A stretch of 64,000 bases of DNA from Pelobates cultripes (lineage: Eukaryota > Chordata > Amphibia > Anura > Pelobatidae): positions 119,637,756-119,701,755 of the forward strand of contig OW240915.1 in assembly GCA_933207985.1 (NCBI GenBank), in the 5' to 3' direction. The notes beneath the pieces were generated by a model, which saw nothing but the letters and a program-made list of their open reading frames with translations, was not told where the DNA came from and did not search any database. The translations under genes and the position numbers were made by a program. How positions within the stretch are numbered: position 1 is the stretch's first letter; every line of letters starts with the position of its first letter. This document shows positions 32,804 through 44,365 of this stretch, in pieces.

Positions 32804-34918
32804 ATGGCTGTAAATATAATTTCGCTCAATGTAAAGAGACTTAATGCTCCCACCAAACGGCGTCTATTGTTCCGGAAATAAAAGAGGGCACAATCTGACA
32901 TAGCCTTTATCCAAGAAATGCACTTACCTAGACACGCGACTTTCAGACTAAAATACCATTCCTACGTGGTAGCTCGCAAGGCTCACGCACACCGTAAACG
33001 TGACGGGGTGGCGATCCTCATCAGGAACAGCTGCCCGCTACAAATAACGTCAACTGACTCAGATGCAGACGGGCAATATATAATAGTGACTGGAACTCTA
33101 TACTCCCATACAATACACCTGATTAATGTTTATGCCCCTAACCAACCAGACCCCGGATTCTGGGACACCTTACAATCCAAAGTGCAGACATTGCCGCATG
33201 GCATGATCGTAGTGGGCGGAGACTTTAACACGGCCCCGAGCCCCGCAGTTGACAGAAGCTCTCATAGAGGTGCACCTAGATCACAGGGGAGGGGGGAACA
33301 GGACAAATTAGTATACGGCTTTATGAGCAGCAGGGGCCTCATGGACGTTTGGAGAGCACAGCATCCGATATTGATTATACCTGCTACTCAGCCCCGCACG
33401 GCACGTACTCTCAGATAGACCTCTTCTTGGTTAATGGCAGCTGTCTCTCACGGACCACAGGCTCCATGGTGGGGACCATTATCTGGTCCGATCACGCTGA
33501 GGTAACCTATGCTCGGCTACCTCGTGGACGTGGAGACTTAATGCCTCATTATTGCATGAACCTATGGTCACAAAACAATTTAAAAAAGATATAGGGGATT
33601 TCTTCAAGACCAACGCCACCCCCAACCTAAAAGCTAGCACAGTATGGGCAGCCCATAATGCGGTAATGAGAGGATCCTTTATCTAATTAGCGACTATAAA
33701 GAAAAAGCAGAAAATTAAAACTCTAGAAAGACTCCTGACAGAACTTAAAACACTAGGACAGCAACATCAAATGCGCCCAGATAGGGAGACATTACAGTGG
33801 TTATAGGAGAGGAGACACGCTATAAGGGCATTGCTCCTCGCAGCCTGGGCCATGACTTTGATTAAGAGGATGTTCTATGAAAAAGGGAATGAAATGGACA
33901 CCCTACTGGCTAGGAATCTAAAGCCCCGCACATCACATCTATAAGACACACTGATGGAACTATAAAAACCATTTATATTTCCTCAGAAATTGCTGAGGTC
34001 TTCACAGATTTCTATAAAGGACTATATAATCACTCACCGGGGGATAGCAGTAAGGAGGAATCAAGAGACTGAGCTAATGCAGCGCTTCCTGCAAGACTTA
34101 GATCTACCCAAGCTATCATAGGAGGCTATAGCCCAACTAGTGGCCGAGATAACGGAGTAAGAGATTGACAGGACCATCATCGGATTGCAGGGCAACAAAG
34201 CTCCTGGACCTGATGGGCTTGATGGGTCTTACTATAAAACCTTCCAGCAAAGTTTGATACCCCAATTACACAAGCTTTTCAACGACTTTAGAGGGGGAGG
34301 CAGGGCAAACCTGGCCCAGTCATGTCTTTAGTATTACTGCCTAAGCCGGTCAAAGACCCACTGATACCGGGCAGTTACAGACCCATATCACTGATAAATC
34401 ATGATATAAAGATTTTAGCTAAGATCCAGGCTGACACACTGGCACCATACTTAACGTCCCTTATAGACGCGGACCAAGTAGGCTTTGTACCAGGGAGACA
34501 AATGTTTGAAAACACTTGTAGTAACATTGACCTCATATGGAAGCAGGTAGTTACCAAAACGCCTACTCTACTCAACAGATGCAGAAAAGGCCTTTGACTG
34601 GGTCAAATGGGCATATCTTTGTGCCTTACTGACACACTTAGGCTACCCGGACATCACTGTAGTAAGGGCCATGTACAGCAACGTCAGGGCACAGGTACAG
34701 ATCTCGGTTGCCCCTCTCTCCCCTTTCCAAATGTTTAATGGCACTATGCAGGGCTGCCAGCTATCTCCCCTCTTGTTTGTTCTCGTGCTGGAACCCCTCT
34801 TACAAGCACTTCAGCTGCACCCCATCACACAAGGGGTTAAGGTGAGAGGCAGGCAGTTTCTAGTGGCAGCATATGCGGATGATGTGCTCATGATGCTCAC
34901 GAGGCCGATAGACTCTAT
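32804..34918 (+). pseudogene. LINE A ORF2, endonuclease and RT part
   Basis: ATG 32804 starts NIISLNVKRLNAPTKRRLL, the L1-type endonuclease N terminus. Then IQEMHL, INVYAPNQPDPGFW and VVGGDFNTAPSPAVDRS, a frameshift near 33350-33400, YSQIDLFLVNG and WSDHAEVTYA. The linker to about 34190 is full of stops. RT follows: NKAPGPDGLDG-type motif near 34200, PGSYRPISLINHDIKILAKI, ADQVGFVPGRQMFENT, GCQLSPLLFVLVLEPLL and YADDVLMM. At 34918 it is cut by the retrovirus. An in-frame TAA at 32879 and many others inactivate it. Function when intact: nicking of the target and target-primed reverse transcription. Confidence 0.88.
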
Positions 34919-34923
34919 GGCTG

Positions 34924-35422
34924 TGTAGAATTTTGCATATTCTGTATGTTCCTATTCAAATACATATTAAGGTGTGGCTGTCTAATGGGTTAAACAGAAC
35001 AGATGGTGTTGGCTATTCTGTAACATGAGGTCTCTGGAATTTGCTGTATAAGAGATCTGAGGCGGTCTTTATATAGGGAACTTCCTTATATGGCAGGGTC
35101 TAAACTAAACATTATGACGTAATTTGGGGTATATAGAGTCAAGGACAAAGGATTACAGACTCTCTTCCTGCTACGATCCGTTTGCTCTCCTCTCTGATGT
35201 CAAGACGACTCTCTGTAACATCGTTAAGAATTATCATCTGTTAAGTATATTATGTTTCCTGTTGAATGTAGAATAAATACTCATTTTTTATAAAGAACAT
35301 CAGATTGCGTATTAGTACTTTTCAATAATATAGACATATATTATTGTGGCGAGCATTTGGCCCAAGACTATATATACAAAAGAAGTATATATATCAATCA
35401 ACTGAAGACAAGAAGAAATATC

Positions 35423-35460
<38 letters not shown>

Positions 35461-35502
35461 AAAGACTTATTCAACTATAGAAAAACACAGCCAGTTATTA
35501 CA
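34924..35502 (+). repeat. 5' LTR of the endogenous retrovirus
   Basis: TGTAGAATTTTGC to CAGTTATTACA. Contains TATAAGAG (35047-35054) as possible TATA box and AATAAA (35272-35277) as polyadenylation signal, in the usual order. A (TA)n run lies at 35421-35455. Confidence 0.93.
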
Positions 35503-35503
35503 T

Positions 35504-35518
35504 TGACGAGCCAGCCAG
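35504..35518 (+). other. Primer binding site, tRNA-Arg type
   Basis: TGACGAGCCAGCCAG starts 1 base after the LTR. The 3' end of vertebrate tRNA-Arg(ACG) with CCA predicts TGGCGAGCCAGCCAG, so 14 of 15 bases agree. Confidence 0.75.
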
Positions 35519-35865
35519 ACTGTTTTCTGCTGTTACAAACTTCTATTCAGGGGGGGAGGTGAGCAGAGAGAGCACGGATATCGAATTACTTTTTGTGTTG
35601 AATAGAAGTGTGTGCAGCCAGAAACAGAAAAAAGAACGTGTTAAAAGCTGTGTTAAGACAAAGATTTTCAAATCACAAAGACTGTTCCAAGATTATATTC
35701 TACAACAGACAAAAGCACGTGTTATAAAGAAAGCAGCACAAGATACAACGTGAAATCTAGAAGCAAGCACGTGGCAGAGATTGGCAAGTTTCCAGAAGCA
35801 AATCCACACTGCGCAGCTGTAAGACTAAAGGCAGACGGTGTCGTGCATTAAAGATCATCTTGTCT

Positions 35866-35874
35866 GGTGAGTAA
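35866..35874 (+). promoter_or_regulatory. Candidate major splice donor
   Basis: TG followed by GTGAGTAA just before the gag ATG at 35877; a good donor consensus placed in the leader, suited to make a spliced env RNA. An acceptor candidate (pyrimidine run ending CTCAG, 41037-41048) lies upstream of env. Confidence 0.55.
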
Positions 35875-35876
35875 TA

Positions 35877-37376
35877 ATGGATTTTGTTCCTGATATTGCA
35901 GAGAAAAGTAAACTTGATTTTGTGTTTGATAGATGCCATACAGATAGTCAATTGTGGGCAAGTTTGTATGAACAATGTAAACAAGCAAATGCAGCTATTG
36001 ATAATAAATTGTTATGTTTAAATAAAACAAAAAAGAAAATTAGAAATGTTTTAAAATTGGTAGAAACATTTGACACAATGATCCTTGGAACAGGAGTGGC
36101 TCCAACAAAATTACAAGTACCAGCACAAGTAAAGGTGCAAGATTTAAAAAGTACACAGACAGACAGTAAAGAGAAATCTGTATGTGTAACAGAAATGAAA
36201 TGTACTAACTGTGATAGACTACAGGCAAGTATTTATGATTTGGGAGAACAACTGGATCTTAAATCTGAATTAATTTGTAAACTTAGAACTGAAGCCAAAC
36301 AGTTGTGTGTGATTACAAGGAGTGATCATAATTTGATACCAGAGCCAGTTGATGTCACAGAAATATCATCCCAGTCTGATTTGCAACGTAGAAAATTGTT
36401 AGATAAGGCTGCAAAACTTAAATTAAAAATTCAAGAGCAGCTGATGAAAGTTACCAAAGATATTCCCCCATATAATCCATCAATGGATGCCTTTGGTAAT
36501 GCAGACATATTTGAGTCTAATTTATTGAAACATAATTTGAATGACGAACAAAGGAACAGATTGTTTAAAATATGGCTGCCAACATACATTGCACGTAGAC
36601 TGACCCCACCCATTAGTACCCCTAATGATGAAGATGGTGAAATAGTCCATGGGAATGAGCGAGATAGATTGACACAATTAATAAGATTAACAACAGGAAA
36701 TGAGCATGTGGATATTGAGATTTTAGAAAATTTAAAACCGAATATAAATGAAGATGTCTTCAGTTTCCTTTTAAAATTTGAGCGTGCATACAGATTGGTA
36801 ATGAGTATTCCTGATGATCAGACACCAAAATCTATGATAAATGCATTTGTAAAAAAATTTAAATATCTTGATCCAATATCAATTGCATGCGCTCTCCAGT
36901 GTCAAAATATTGAAGATGCTGCATCATTTCTAGATAGGGTGAGAAGGGAATCCAGACAACAAAATATTAAAAAATCTGTCTGTGCAGTTAGGAGAGAAAG
37001 GGGAGAGGACAAACCCAGATACAGAAAGTCCCCTCCTCCCTCACCTCATGCAGCTGCTAGAACTCAGACAAAGAGGAGAGAAGCTCCAAGTTTTAATATG
37101 CCCCACTCACACTATGAAAGAAACTCGACACATAGTCTGGTCTGTTTCTATTGTAACAAGCCAGGTCATATAAAGAGAAACTGCAGGAGTTATTTTCATG
37201 ATTTACAATCAAGGGATTATGGCAAATCAAATGGATTTATTCACAATAGAGATTCACCATATACTCCTCTGATAAGGCAAGTGAGAGAAATTGTAGCTTC
37301 CTCAAACACAGGAGACAGACAGGGTGTGATTTCTAACATGTCTAATCAGGCTGACCAAATTTTAAATTCACAATGA
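35877..37376 (+). CDS. gag: Retroviral Gag
   Basis: 499 codons, open throughout. The N-terminal 200 residues are lysine-rich with heptad-like stretches; residues 210-360 are the probable capsid (NEHVDIEILENLKPNINEDV, FSFLLKFERAYRLVMSIPDD). A single zinc knuckle, C-x2-C-x4-H-x4-C (CFYCNKPGHIKRNC), lies near residue 423, preceded by a basic region. It ends with TGA at 37374-37376, and the same frame continues into protease, so read-through would give Gag-Pol. Function: assembly of particles and RNA packaging. It appears structurally complete, though substitutions cannot be excluded. An ancestral myristoylation site is not evident. Confidence 0.88.
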   Translation: MDFVPDIAEKSKLDFVFDRCHTDSQLWASLYEQCKQANAAIDNKLLCLNKTKKKIRNVLKLVETFDTMILGTGVAPTKLQVPAQVKVQDLKSTQTDSKEKSVCVTEMKCTNCDRLQASIYDLGEQLDLKSELICKLRTEAKQLCVITRSDHNLIPEPVDVTEISSQSDLQRRKLLDKAAKLKLKIQEQLMKVTKDIPPYNPSMDAFGNADIFESNLLKHNLNDEQRNRLFKIWLPTYIARRLTPPISTPNDEDGEIVHGNERDRLTQLIRLTTGNEHVDIEILENLKPNINEDVFSFLLKFERAYRLVMSIPDDQTPKSMINAFVKKFKYLDPISIACALQCQNIEDAASFLDRVRRESRQQNIKKSVCAVRRERGEDKPRYRKSPPPSPHAAARTQTKRREAPSFNMPHSHYERNSTHSLVCFYCNKPGHIKRNCRSYFHDLQSRDYGKSNGFIHNRDSPYTPLIRQVREIVASSNTGDRQGVISNMSNQADQILNSQ

Positions 37377-40300
37377 CAATCTAAAGGAATCAGGCCACGT
37401 CCACTTGAATTTTTGGCTCCATTAAATTTAGATGGATGTGGTAGACCATGCATTAAATGTTCTTTAAAAGGTTATGACACGGAATTTCTTGTTGATACAG
37501 GTGCTCAGTTAAGTATAATTAGTTTACAACTACCTTTATCACCAAGTGCACCTATATGTACAATTGTAGGTTTTGACAGAAGTGGAGGATCTATGGCAAC
37601 ATTAGTAAATAATGTTACTTTAGAAATACCTCAGTGTTTAAAAACAAAAATTGATATCTGGTACTGCAAAAATGTTGATAATATCATAGGCACAGATGTT
37701 ATGCAAAAAAGAGGTTGGATTGTAGATTTGGGAAACAAAGCTATTTGGAAAGATGCTAAGGGTAGGAAACCAGTGCTATTGGACCCTACTGAATATGGGG
37801 AGCTAGGAATTGTTTGTCCAGTAGATGTAGTGTCTACAGAAATGCAATGGCCTAATACTAGGGATAACCTTGAACTTAAAGAGATTGTACAGAGTTATCC
37901 AGATTTATGGGCACAAAGTAAAAATTAATGTGGAAGATTTAAAAATGTGCTGATTGACATTCAAGGTCCTGATCCACTCACACAGAGGCAGTATAGACTA
38001 CCCCCAGATTCAATTGATTCTATTGCAAGTGTCATCAATGATTTGGAACAGAGAGGAATAATTAGAAAAGCAAATAGTCCATGCAATCATAATTTGTGGC
38101 CAATTTTGAAAAAAGAATCGCATTGCTGGAGATTAACAATTGATTTACGTACATTAAATAAATACACACCACCTTCTGCACATGTGGTGGCAGAAACCCC
38201 AGATATAATGTCACAATTGACGTCAACGGCTAAGGTATACTCAGTACTAGATGTAAGTAATGGGTTTTTCTCTGTACCACTAAAACATAGTTGTCAGTAT
38301 AAGTTTGCTTTTACATTTCAAAATCAGCAATATGTGTTTACTGTGTTACCCCAGGGTTTTCACAGTTCTCCAACATATTTTCATCAGGCATTGGCAAAAG
38401 TTTTGTCTAAGTTTTCTACGCCAGAATGCTTGTTACAATATGTTGATGATATGCTTTTGCAGACTGAAACTGAGGAAGAACACCTGATTCTGTTAAATGA
38501 ATTATTTTTCCTTTTGCAGGATTCTGGTTTAAAACTGAATACACGCAAAGTAACACTGATGCAACCAGAAGTACAATACTTGGGTGTACAAATTGGTCCA
38601 GGACATAAGAAGCCAGTGCAGGAAAGAATCAAAACAATTTCTTCTCTTCCTGTACCGACTTCACAATAGGCCTTAGGCCAGTTCCTAGGATTGATTAATT
38701 TTTCCAGAGAATTCATTGAAGGGTTCGCTGAAAAAGCCAAACCTTTATATGATCTCTTGAAAAATAGTGAATCTTCATTTGGACCATGGACAGATGAACA
38801 TCAGAATGCATTTGAGGTACTTAAAAGAGACTTACAGGTTGCACCTGCTTTAGCAACAATACATCCAACTGCATCTTTTGCAATTCAAGTACATACTTCA
38901 GAGACGGCTGTCTCCGCAGTACTATTACAATTGCAGCAAGAGGTATGGAGAATAGTGGGATATTTTTCTAAAATTCTTTCCCCAGTGGAAAGAGGGCTAG
39001 AAATTTGTGCCAGACATTTGGTAAGAGTACATTTTGCGGTAATGGCAACTGAACACATAGTGGGATTCAAGGACATAATTCTGCAAACACCACACACACC
39101 TTTGAAATTACTTCTTGAAAAAGGAATTCCAGGTGTGTCACATCAGAGATTTTCACGATGGTTAATAGCTCTATCACCAAAGCAAATTAAGGTAGAACAT
39201 AAGGCAAAGTATGTACTTCCACAACTAATGCAATATGAGGGTAAACCCCATGAATGTTTAGCAGAAGTTGAAGAGAATATTCTTTCTCTTTTCAGAAAGG
39301 AAGCAAGTGAATCTGATGAACCTGTGTTTGTTGACGGGTCCAGATTCTGTTCAGATGGGAAGTACTATACAGGTTATGCTATATGGTATCCAAAACGAGG
39401 ATATTCAGTAGAGCATAAATTGCCAGGTCATTTGTCAGCACAGAGAGCAGAACTAGAAGCATTAAAAACAGTACTGACACTTGAGGAAAAAGAAGGGCGT
39501 CCCCTAGTGATATATAGTGATAATTCATATGTGGTTAGATCACTAACAGAACATTTAGCTATATGGAAAAGAAGAGGGTTCGTAGATGCCTCAAATAAAG
39601 TGTTAGCACACAAAGAGACACTAGAGACCATATTTGGAATTGCGTCTCAAGAGCCATGTTTACATGCTATAGTTAAAGTTCCTGCCCATCAAAAAGGTAA
39701 AGATGTACTTAGTAAAGAAAATGAAATAGCTGATAAATTTGCAAAAAGAGCAGCTTTAACTGGTGAAAATGCATTGCAGACAGAACCTATGTCAGTAGCA
39801 GTGGTTAGAAAGACTAACACACAGCCTCCATCTTTTGCAGAAGAACAGGCAAAGGATTCGTCCCTTGCGGCTTCTCAGGTTGATCCAAAACCTCCATTTG
39901 TTCATGAGAACGGGGTTTTGTGTCATGACCAAAATGGAGAACTGTGTCCGGTCATGCCAGAACATCTAAAAGTATTATTTACTCAATATAATCATGAAAG
40001 TTTAGGTCACATTGGACAGCAGAAATTGTTAGAGGTACTCAGAGATAAGTTTTATTGGGATAACATGGAAAAGACTGTACAACAGGTAGTGCAATCATGT
40101 TTGATATGTGCACAAATAAATCCCAGACCTAAAGGACAAAAACCGCCTATACAACGTATAGCACCTGCAAATGGTCCTTGGACTACTTTACAAATTGATT
40201 TTATTGGGCCATTACCAACAGGTAAGAATGGATTAAAATATGCGTTAGTAGTTGTGGATGTATTCTCTAAATGGTTGGAAGTAATTCCTCTGACTAAAGA

Positions 40301-41012
40301 TGATTCACAAAAAACGGCTGAAGCATTATGGACACACATTTTCTCAAGATGGGGATTTCCTAGACTTCTAGAGTCAGACAGAGGTACCCATTTCACAGGG
40401 AAAATCATGCAAGCACTGTGTGCTATTCTAGGCATAGAGCAGAGATTTCATGTTCCATATCATCCACAATCTGCTGGGATTGTGGAACGTATGAATCGAA
40501 CATTGAAATCTAGACTTTCAAAAATGTTACTTGAGAAAGGCAACACATGGGTACAGGCACTTCCTGCTGTACTTATGGGTATTAGAGGCACTATGTCTTC
40601 AGCTACACAATACACTCCATTTGAATTGATGACAGGTAGGAAAATGCAGTTGAATTTTCCTAATGAACCATATTTGTCTACCCCACAGAAAGATGCAATT
40701 GCTAAAAATAAATGGTTGCAAATGCTGCAGGAAAATTTGGAGCAAATTCTTCCACATGCAGCTACTCGTATGTGCAAAATGGCACCTCCTGATTTTTCAA
40801 AGTTTTTAAAGGGGGGTATGGTCATGATAAAAACTTTTAGGAAAACTGGACCTTGGGAGGCAAATTGGTAAGGTCCTTATAACATAACAGATACAATGGG
40901 ACAAACAATGGTACAAGTGCAAAGACCTCTTGATGGTTCACGGAATAAACGGAGGCAAAATTGTTTTTGGGTTCATGCAGATCAGTGCAAATTGTATAAA
41001 CCTACAACATAA
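37377..41012 (+). pseudogene. pol: Retroviral protease-polymerase-integrase, with stops
   Basis: One continuous frame, the same as gag, broken by TAA (37926-37928), TAG (38667-38669) and TAA (40869-40871), with no frameshift seen. Protease: LVDTGAQLS (37470-37520) and the later NIIGTDVM. RT: LPPDSIDSI, WRLTIDLRTLN, LDVSNGFFSVPL, LPQGFHSSPTYFHQAL and the catalytic YVDD at 38439-38450. RNase H (39300-39770) keeps FVDGS, ELEAL, YSDNS and the KENEIADKFA end. Integrase: the HHCC finger around HESLGHIGQQKLLEV and CLICAQ, then core acidic residues in QIDFIGPLP, ESDRGTHFTG and SAGIVERMNR. The C-terminal tail follows to 41012. All key catalytic residues are visible; the stops look like single-base changes. 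Confidence 0.9.
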
Positions 41013-41036
41013 TTTGGTAATATATTGATACTGCTT

Positions 41037-41048
41037 TGTTTTTCTCAG
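41037..41048 (+). promoter_or_regulatory. Candidate env splice acceptor
   Basis: TTGTTTTTCTCAG, a pyrimidine tract ending in AG, 58 bases before the env ATG at 41106. A second AG follows TTATTT at 41056-41058. Confidence 0.4.
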
Positions 41049-41105
41049 TTTATTTTAGATAATTTGTAAGCAGATCTACAGACGAAAGTTGGCCGGTGAC
41101 AGACG

Positions 41106-42428
41106 ATGTGTTCGCAAAGACAACCGTGTAGCAGAAAGAAGGTGTTCGTCAGCATCCTGCTAACATTGATGACTACAGTTCTTGTAATAGTTATTTTTAA
41201 GATGAACAAAATGACTTTCAATCAGGAATTAAAGAATGACTTATTTGGAAATATTAGAAAAAAGAGAGACAATGAACAAGTATTAAAAGGTCATGTTTGT
41301 TTCGGGACAAAAGATGGTTATTTACAAGTATGCAATGTGCGAATTAATTTAAACATTACAATAGGTCCTAATGATTTATTTAGTTGGACCAAAGGTTCAT
41401 TTGTACAAGATAGTGTAAAAACGGGATCATGGGAACTTAACATATTACAAAATGCATATATCATGATTGTAGTTAATGGAGAGGAAATGGTAAATTGGTC
41501 AGGTGACATGTATGTGAACGTTGCACAAACTTCAGTAACAACGCGAGGACGAGGTGGTGAGGTACTTTATACAATTCAATACTGGCTTATACATTTAGAG
41601 CCAGAATTCCTCTTAAAAAACAATACTCCAGGTATACCTTGGATATGGGAAATACGAGCATCTAGGGAATCATTGACAGTAAGAGTTAACATGATGTTTC
41701 TGGTAACTGATTATGTTATGCGAGATATCATAATGAAGCCTAGTCTGGTAGATATCCAGGAAGGAAAGGAAAGACTTAGATTAACATGTAGTACACATAT
41801 AAGTTTACCCCCTGAGTCTGTAATGACATGGAAAAGGGAAGGAATGTTTTTGGGTAGTATGTCACATACAACGCCAAAGGTTATTCACAGAGGTGTACTA
41901 GGAAAGGTGGATTGGTCGGAAGAAATGTTTGTTTTCTATTTAGACAATCCTACCTACAGTGATAGTGGAAACTATCAATGTTGTTTAATGTTAAGAAATC
42001 ATCATGAGAGATGTGGTGATGTTAAGGTAAATGTATTCTCTCCCAGAATGGTAGAATGCAAAAATAAGGTTTTTAAGTTATCAAGTCCCTTTCAATTGAA
42101 TCATTTTCAATCAAAGCCTTTGTTATTAGATGGGAAATTTGCAACAATAGTTTGGCATTTTAATGTTTCACAGTGGAAAATCTCAAGTAAATTTCCACAA
42201 TGTAAGGAACATTTATTAAATATGGAACGAGGCTTAGAACATTGGTTTGGAGGAAGTAAAGTATTAAACAGAAAAAAAAGAGATATAGAAGAAGGAATTA
42301 TGGCTGGATTTGGTACTATAGGAAGTATCACCAATTCTATGGATATTCAAACATTAAAGAATGATTTGGGAACTGTAGGGTTAACAGGGGGAAAAGGATT
42401 GCATATTCAAAGAGGAATCAAATATTGA
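41106..42428 (+). pseudogene. env: Retroviral envelope, leader and surface part with Ig-like domain
   Basis: 440 codons. Residues 14-31 are hydrophobic (signal or anchor). A furin-type RKKR lies at residues 51-54 and a second at 390-393, the latter followed by a Gly/Ile-rich stretch (GIMAGFGTIGSITN) typical of a fusion peptide. This gives a leader, a surface unit of about 335 residues and the start of the transmembrane unit. Residues 211-311 look like an immunoglobulin domain: LRLTC (Cys 228), TWKREG (Trp 242), and SDSGNYQC (Cys 292). Several N-glycosylation sites (NIT, NVS) are present. The frame is lost by a 1-base shift near 42360-42428, and the reading goes on in the next entry. Confidence 0.82.
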
Positions 42429-43690
42429 AAAATATGGTTATGAACACAGCCTCTGTTATTGCACCCTCTGTTCAACATTTACAGGAAGCTACTTTGGTAT
42501 TAATGAGAAATGCTGATTCATCCCAGGTAGCCAAAGCTTGTTTAGAGATACAAGTTGAATATTCTACAGATTTTAAGGTGATGGCACAAGCATTACAAGG
42601 TGGTGTTACTCCTATAGAACTCAAACGTAGTTTACCTGAGGAGTTTGCGTTCGCTAAAAATCATACAGATTTATGGGTTAACAAATGGTTGGGATGTAAC
42701 AATGATATATGTATAAGTTCTTCTTTAATACCAATTTCTGGTATTGAAAAAACACTATTTTCAAAGTCGGTATTAGGAATTCCTATTAGTAACACACAAT
42801 TATTATTTTATAAATTACAATATCCTGATTTTGTATCTTATAATAACATTACTGAACTTGAGCAGGTCGATCTTTCTAGTTGTCTACATTTTGCATCCAA
42901 AATAATATGTTTAAATAACCAAGTTGAAACCATTTATCATTCATGTTTTCATAACCAAAGTTCATGTTCTGGTAAAATTAAAACAGTTAAAAATCCTCAT
43001 GAAATTGTAACTCCCATAGAAAAAGACAAAGTATGTGTACAGGTTATGTCAAATAATGAGTTAGTAAGAGCTACATTTTCAGAATGTACACACTCAGAAA
43101 CATTACAGAAAGGGTTATGTTGTATCAATGGGGGTCCACTAATAATACATATTCAAGGAACTCAAGTTAATATATCGAAGAGTCCTATACAAGAGATAGA
43201 TATTATGCCTATTCAATTAAATGTTTCACAAACAAATTAGTTTCCATGGAGAAAGTGGGCAGATGAGATTAGGAAAGACAAGATATTATTATATTCATTA
43301 CAAAAACAGTTGAAAGAAACAGAAATTCAATTTGAACATGAACAGGGTAAATTAAAGGTGATAGAACATGAATGGTCAATTGTTTCTAGTTCCTCTTGGT
43401 GGAATGACATAATTAAAAGTACAAACACACTTGCTAAATCATCTGTAGGATCAGCAATTGTAAATATTTTATTTCATCCATTTATTATTGTTATATGTGT
43501 ATCTATAATATGTATTGTTTTACAAGTAATTATGCAATGTAGAATTAGAAAACTGTATATACTCATAAATGAAAAGGTAAAACAGAAGGAGAATACACTA
43601 AAGGAAACTGTAAACAGGGTAATACACAATACTTCCAAGGAATCTCAGATACCGGGTAGCTATGAACACATCTCTTCTTATACCCAATGA
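42429..43690 (+). pseudogene. env: Retroviral envelope, transmembrane part
   Basis: Continues env in another frame. It opens with helical sequence (IAPSVQHLQEATLVLMRNAD), then a cysteine-rich ectodomain with several NxS/T sites and CINGGP, a stop TAG at 43238-43240, and then in the same frame a second helical region and a membrane anchor (FHPFIIVICVSIICIVLQVI, about 43465-43530) with a basic cytoplasmic tail. About 400 residues of transmembrane unit is longer than in gammaretroviruses. The usual CX6CC motif is not seen. Two defects (shift and stop) inactivate it in this copy. Confidence 0.78.
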
Positions 43691-43767
43691 CTGTGATATG
43701 AAATGTGATACGAATGATGTATGAATGGACAGGTAAATAACATTTTGTTATGGTTTATAAATAAACC

Positions 43768-43782
43768 ATAAACAGAGGGAAA
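43768..43782 (+). other. Polypurine tract of the retrovirus
   Basis: ATAAACAGAGGGAAA directly precedes the 3' LTR start TGTAGAAT. Confidence 0.7.
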
Positions 43783-44279
43783 TGTAGAATATTGCATATT
43801 CTGTATGTTCCTATTCAAATACATATTAAGGTGTGGCTGTCTAATGGGTTAAACAGAACAGATGGTGTTGGCTATTCTGTAACATGAGGTCTCTGGAATT
43901 TGCTGTATAAGAGATCTGAGGCGGTCTTTATATAGGGAACTTCCTTATATGGCAGGGTCTAAACTAAACATTATGACGTAATTTGGGGTATATAGAGTCA
44001 AGGACAAAGGATTACAGGCTCTCTTCCTGCTACGATCCGTTTGCTCTCCTCTCTGATGTCAAGACGACTCTCTGTAACATCGTTAAGAATTAACATCTGT
44101 TAAGTATATTATGTTTCCTGTTGAATGTAGAATAAATACTCATTTTTTATAAAGAACGTCAGATTGCGTATTAGTACTTTTCAATAATATAGACATATAT
44201 TATTGTGGCGAGCATTTGGCCCAAGACTATATATACAAAATAAGTATATATATCAATCAACTGAAGACAAGAAGAAATA

Positions 44280-44323
<44 letters not shown>

Positions 44324-44365
44324 AAAGACTTATTCAACTATAGAAAAACACAGCCAGTTATTACA
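43783..44365 (+). repeat. 3' LTR of the endogenous retrovirus
   Basis: Direct repeat of 34924-35502. Differences seen: TTTTGC/TATTGC near the start, CAGACT/CAGGCT, TTATCA/TTAACA, ACATC/ACGTC, AAAGAAG/AAATAAG, and a longer TA run (44281-44320). Confidence 0.93.

Larger units (their letters stand above)
34924..44365 (+). mobile_element. Endogenous retrovirus, SnRV-like candidate
   Basis: A complete proviral layout: 5' LTR, primer site, gag, pro, pol, env, polypurine tract, 3' LTR. It is flanked by the 5-base duplication GGCTG (34919-34923 and 44366-44370) within LINE A. The LTRs (579 and 583 bases) differ at about five single bases plus the length of a TA repeat, so the insertion is comparatively recent. 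Pro-pol follows gag in the same frame after one TGA. Pol holds three in-frame stops; env has one frameshift and one stop. Class: gamma/epsilon-like Pol organisation with a tRNA-Arg primer, a combination reported for snakehead retrovirus; the placement needs a tree. Confidence 0.92.

Noticed and set aside
35403..35562. TA-rich reading with Ile-Tyr repeats
   Set aside because: Translation of the (TA)n microsatellite in the LTR.
38885..40825. Minus-strand readings opposite retroviral pol
   Set aside because: Shadow frames of a strongly supported pol with all catalytic motifs.
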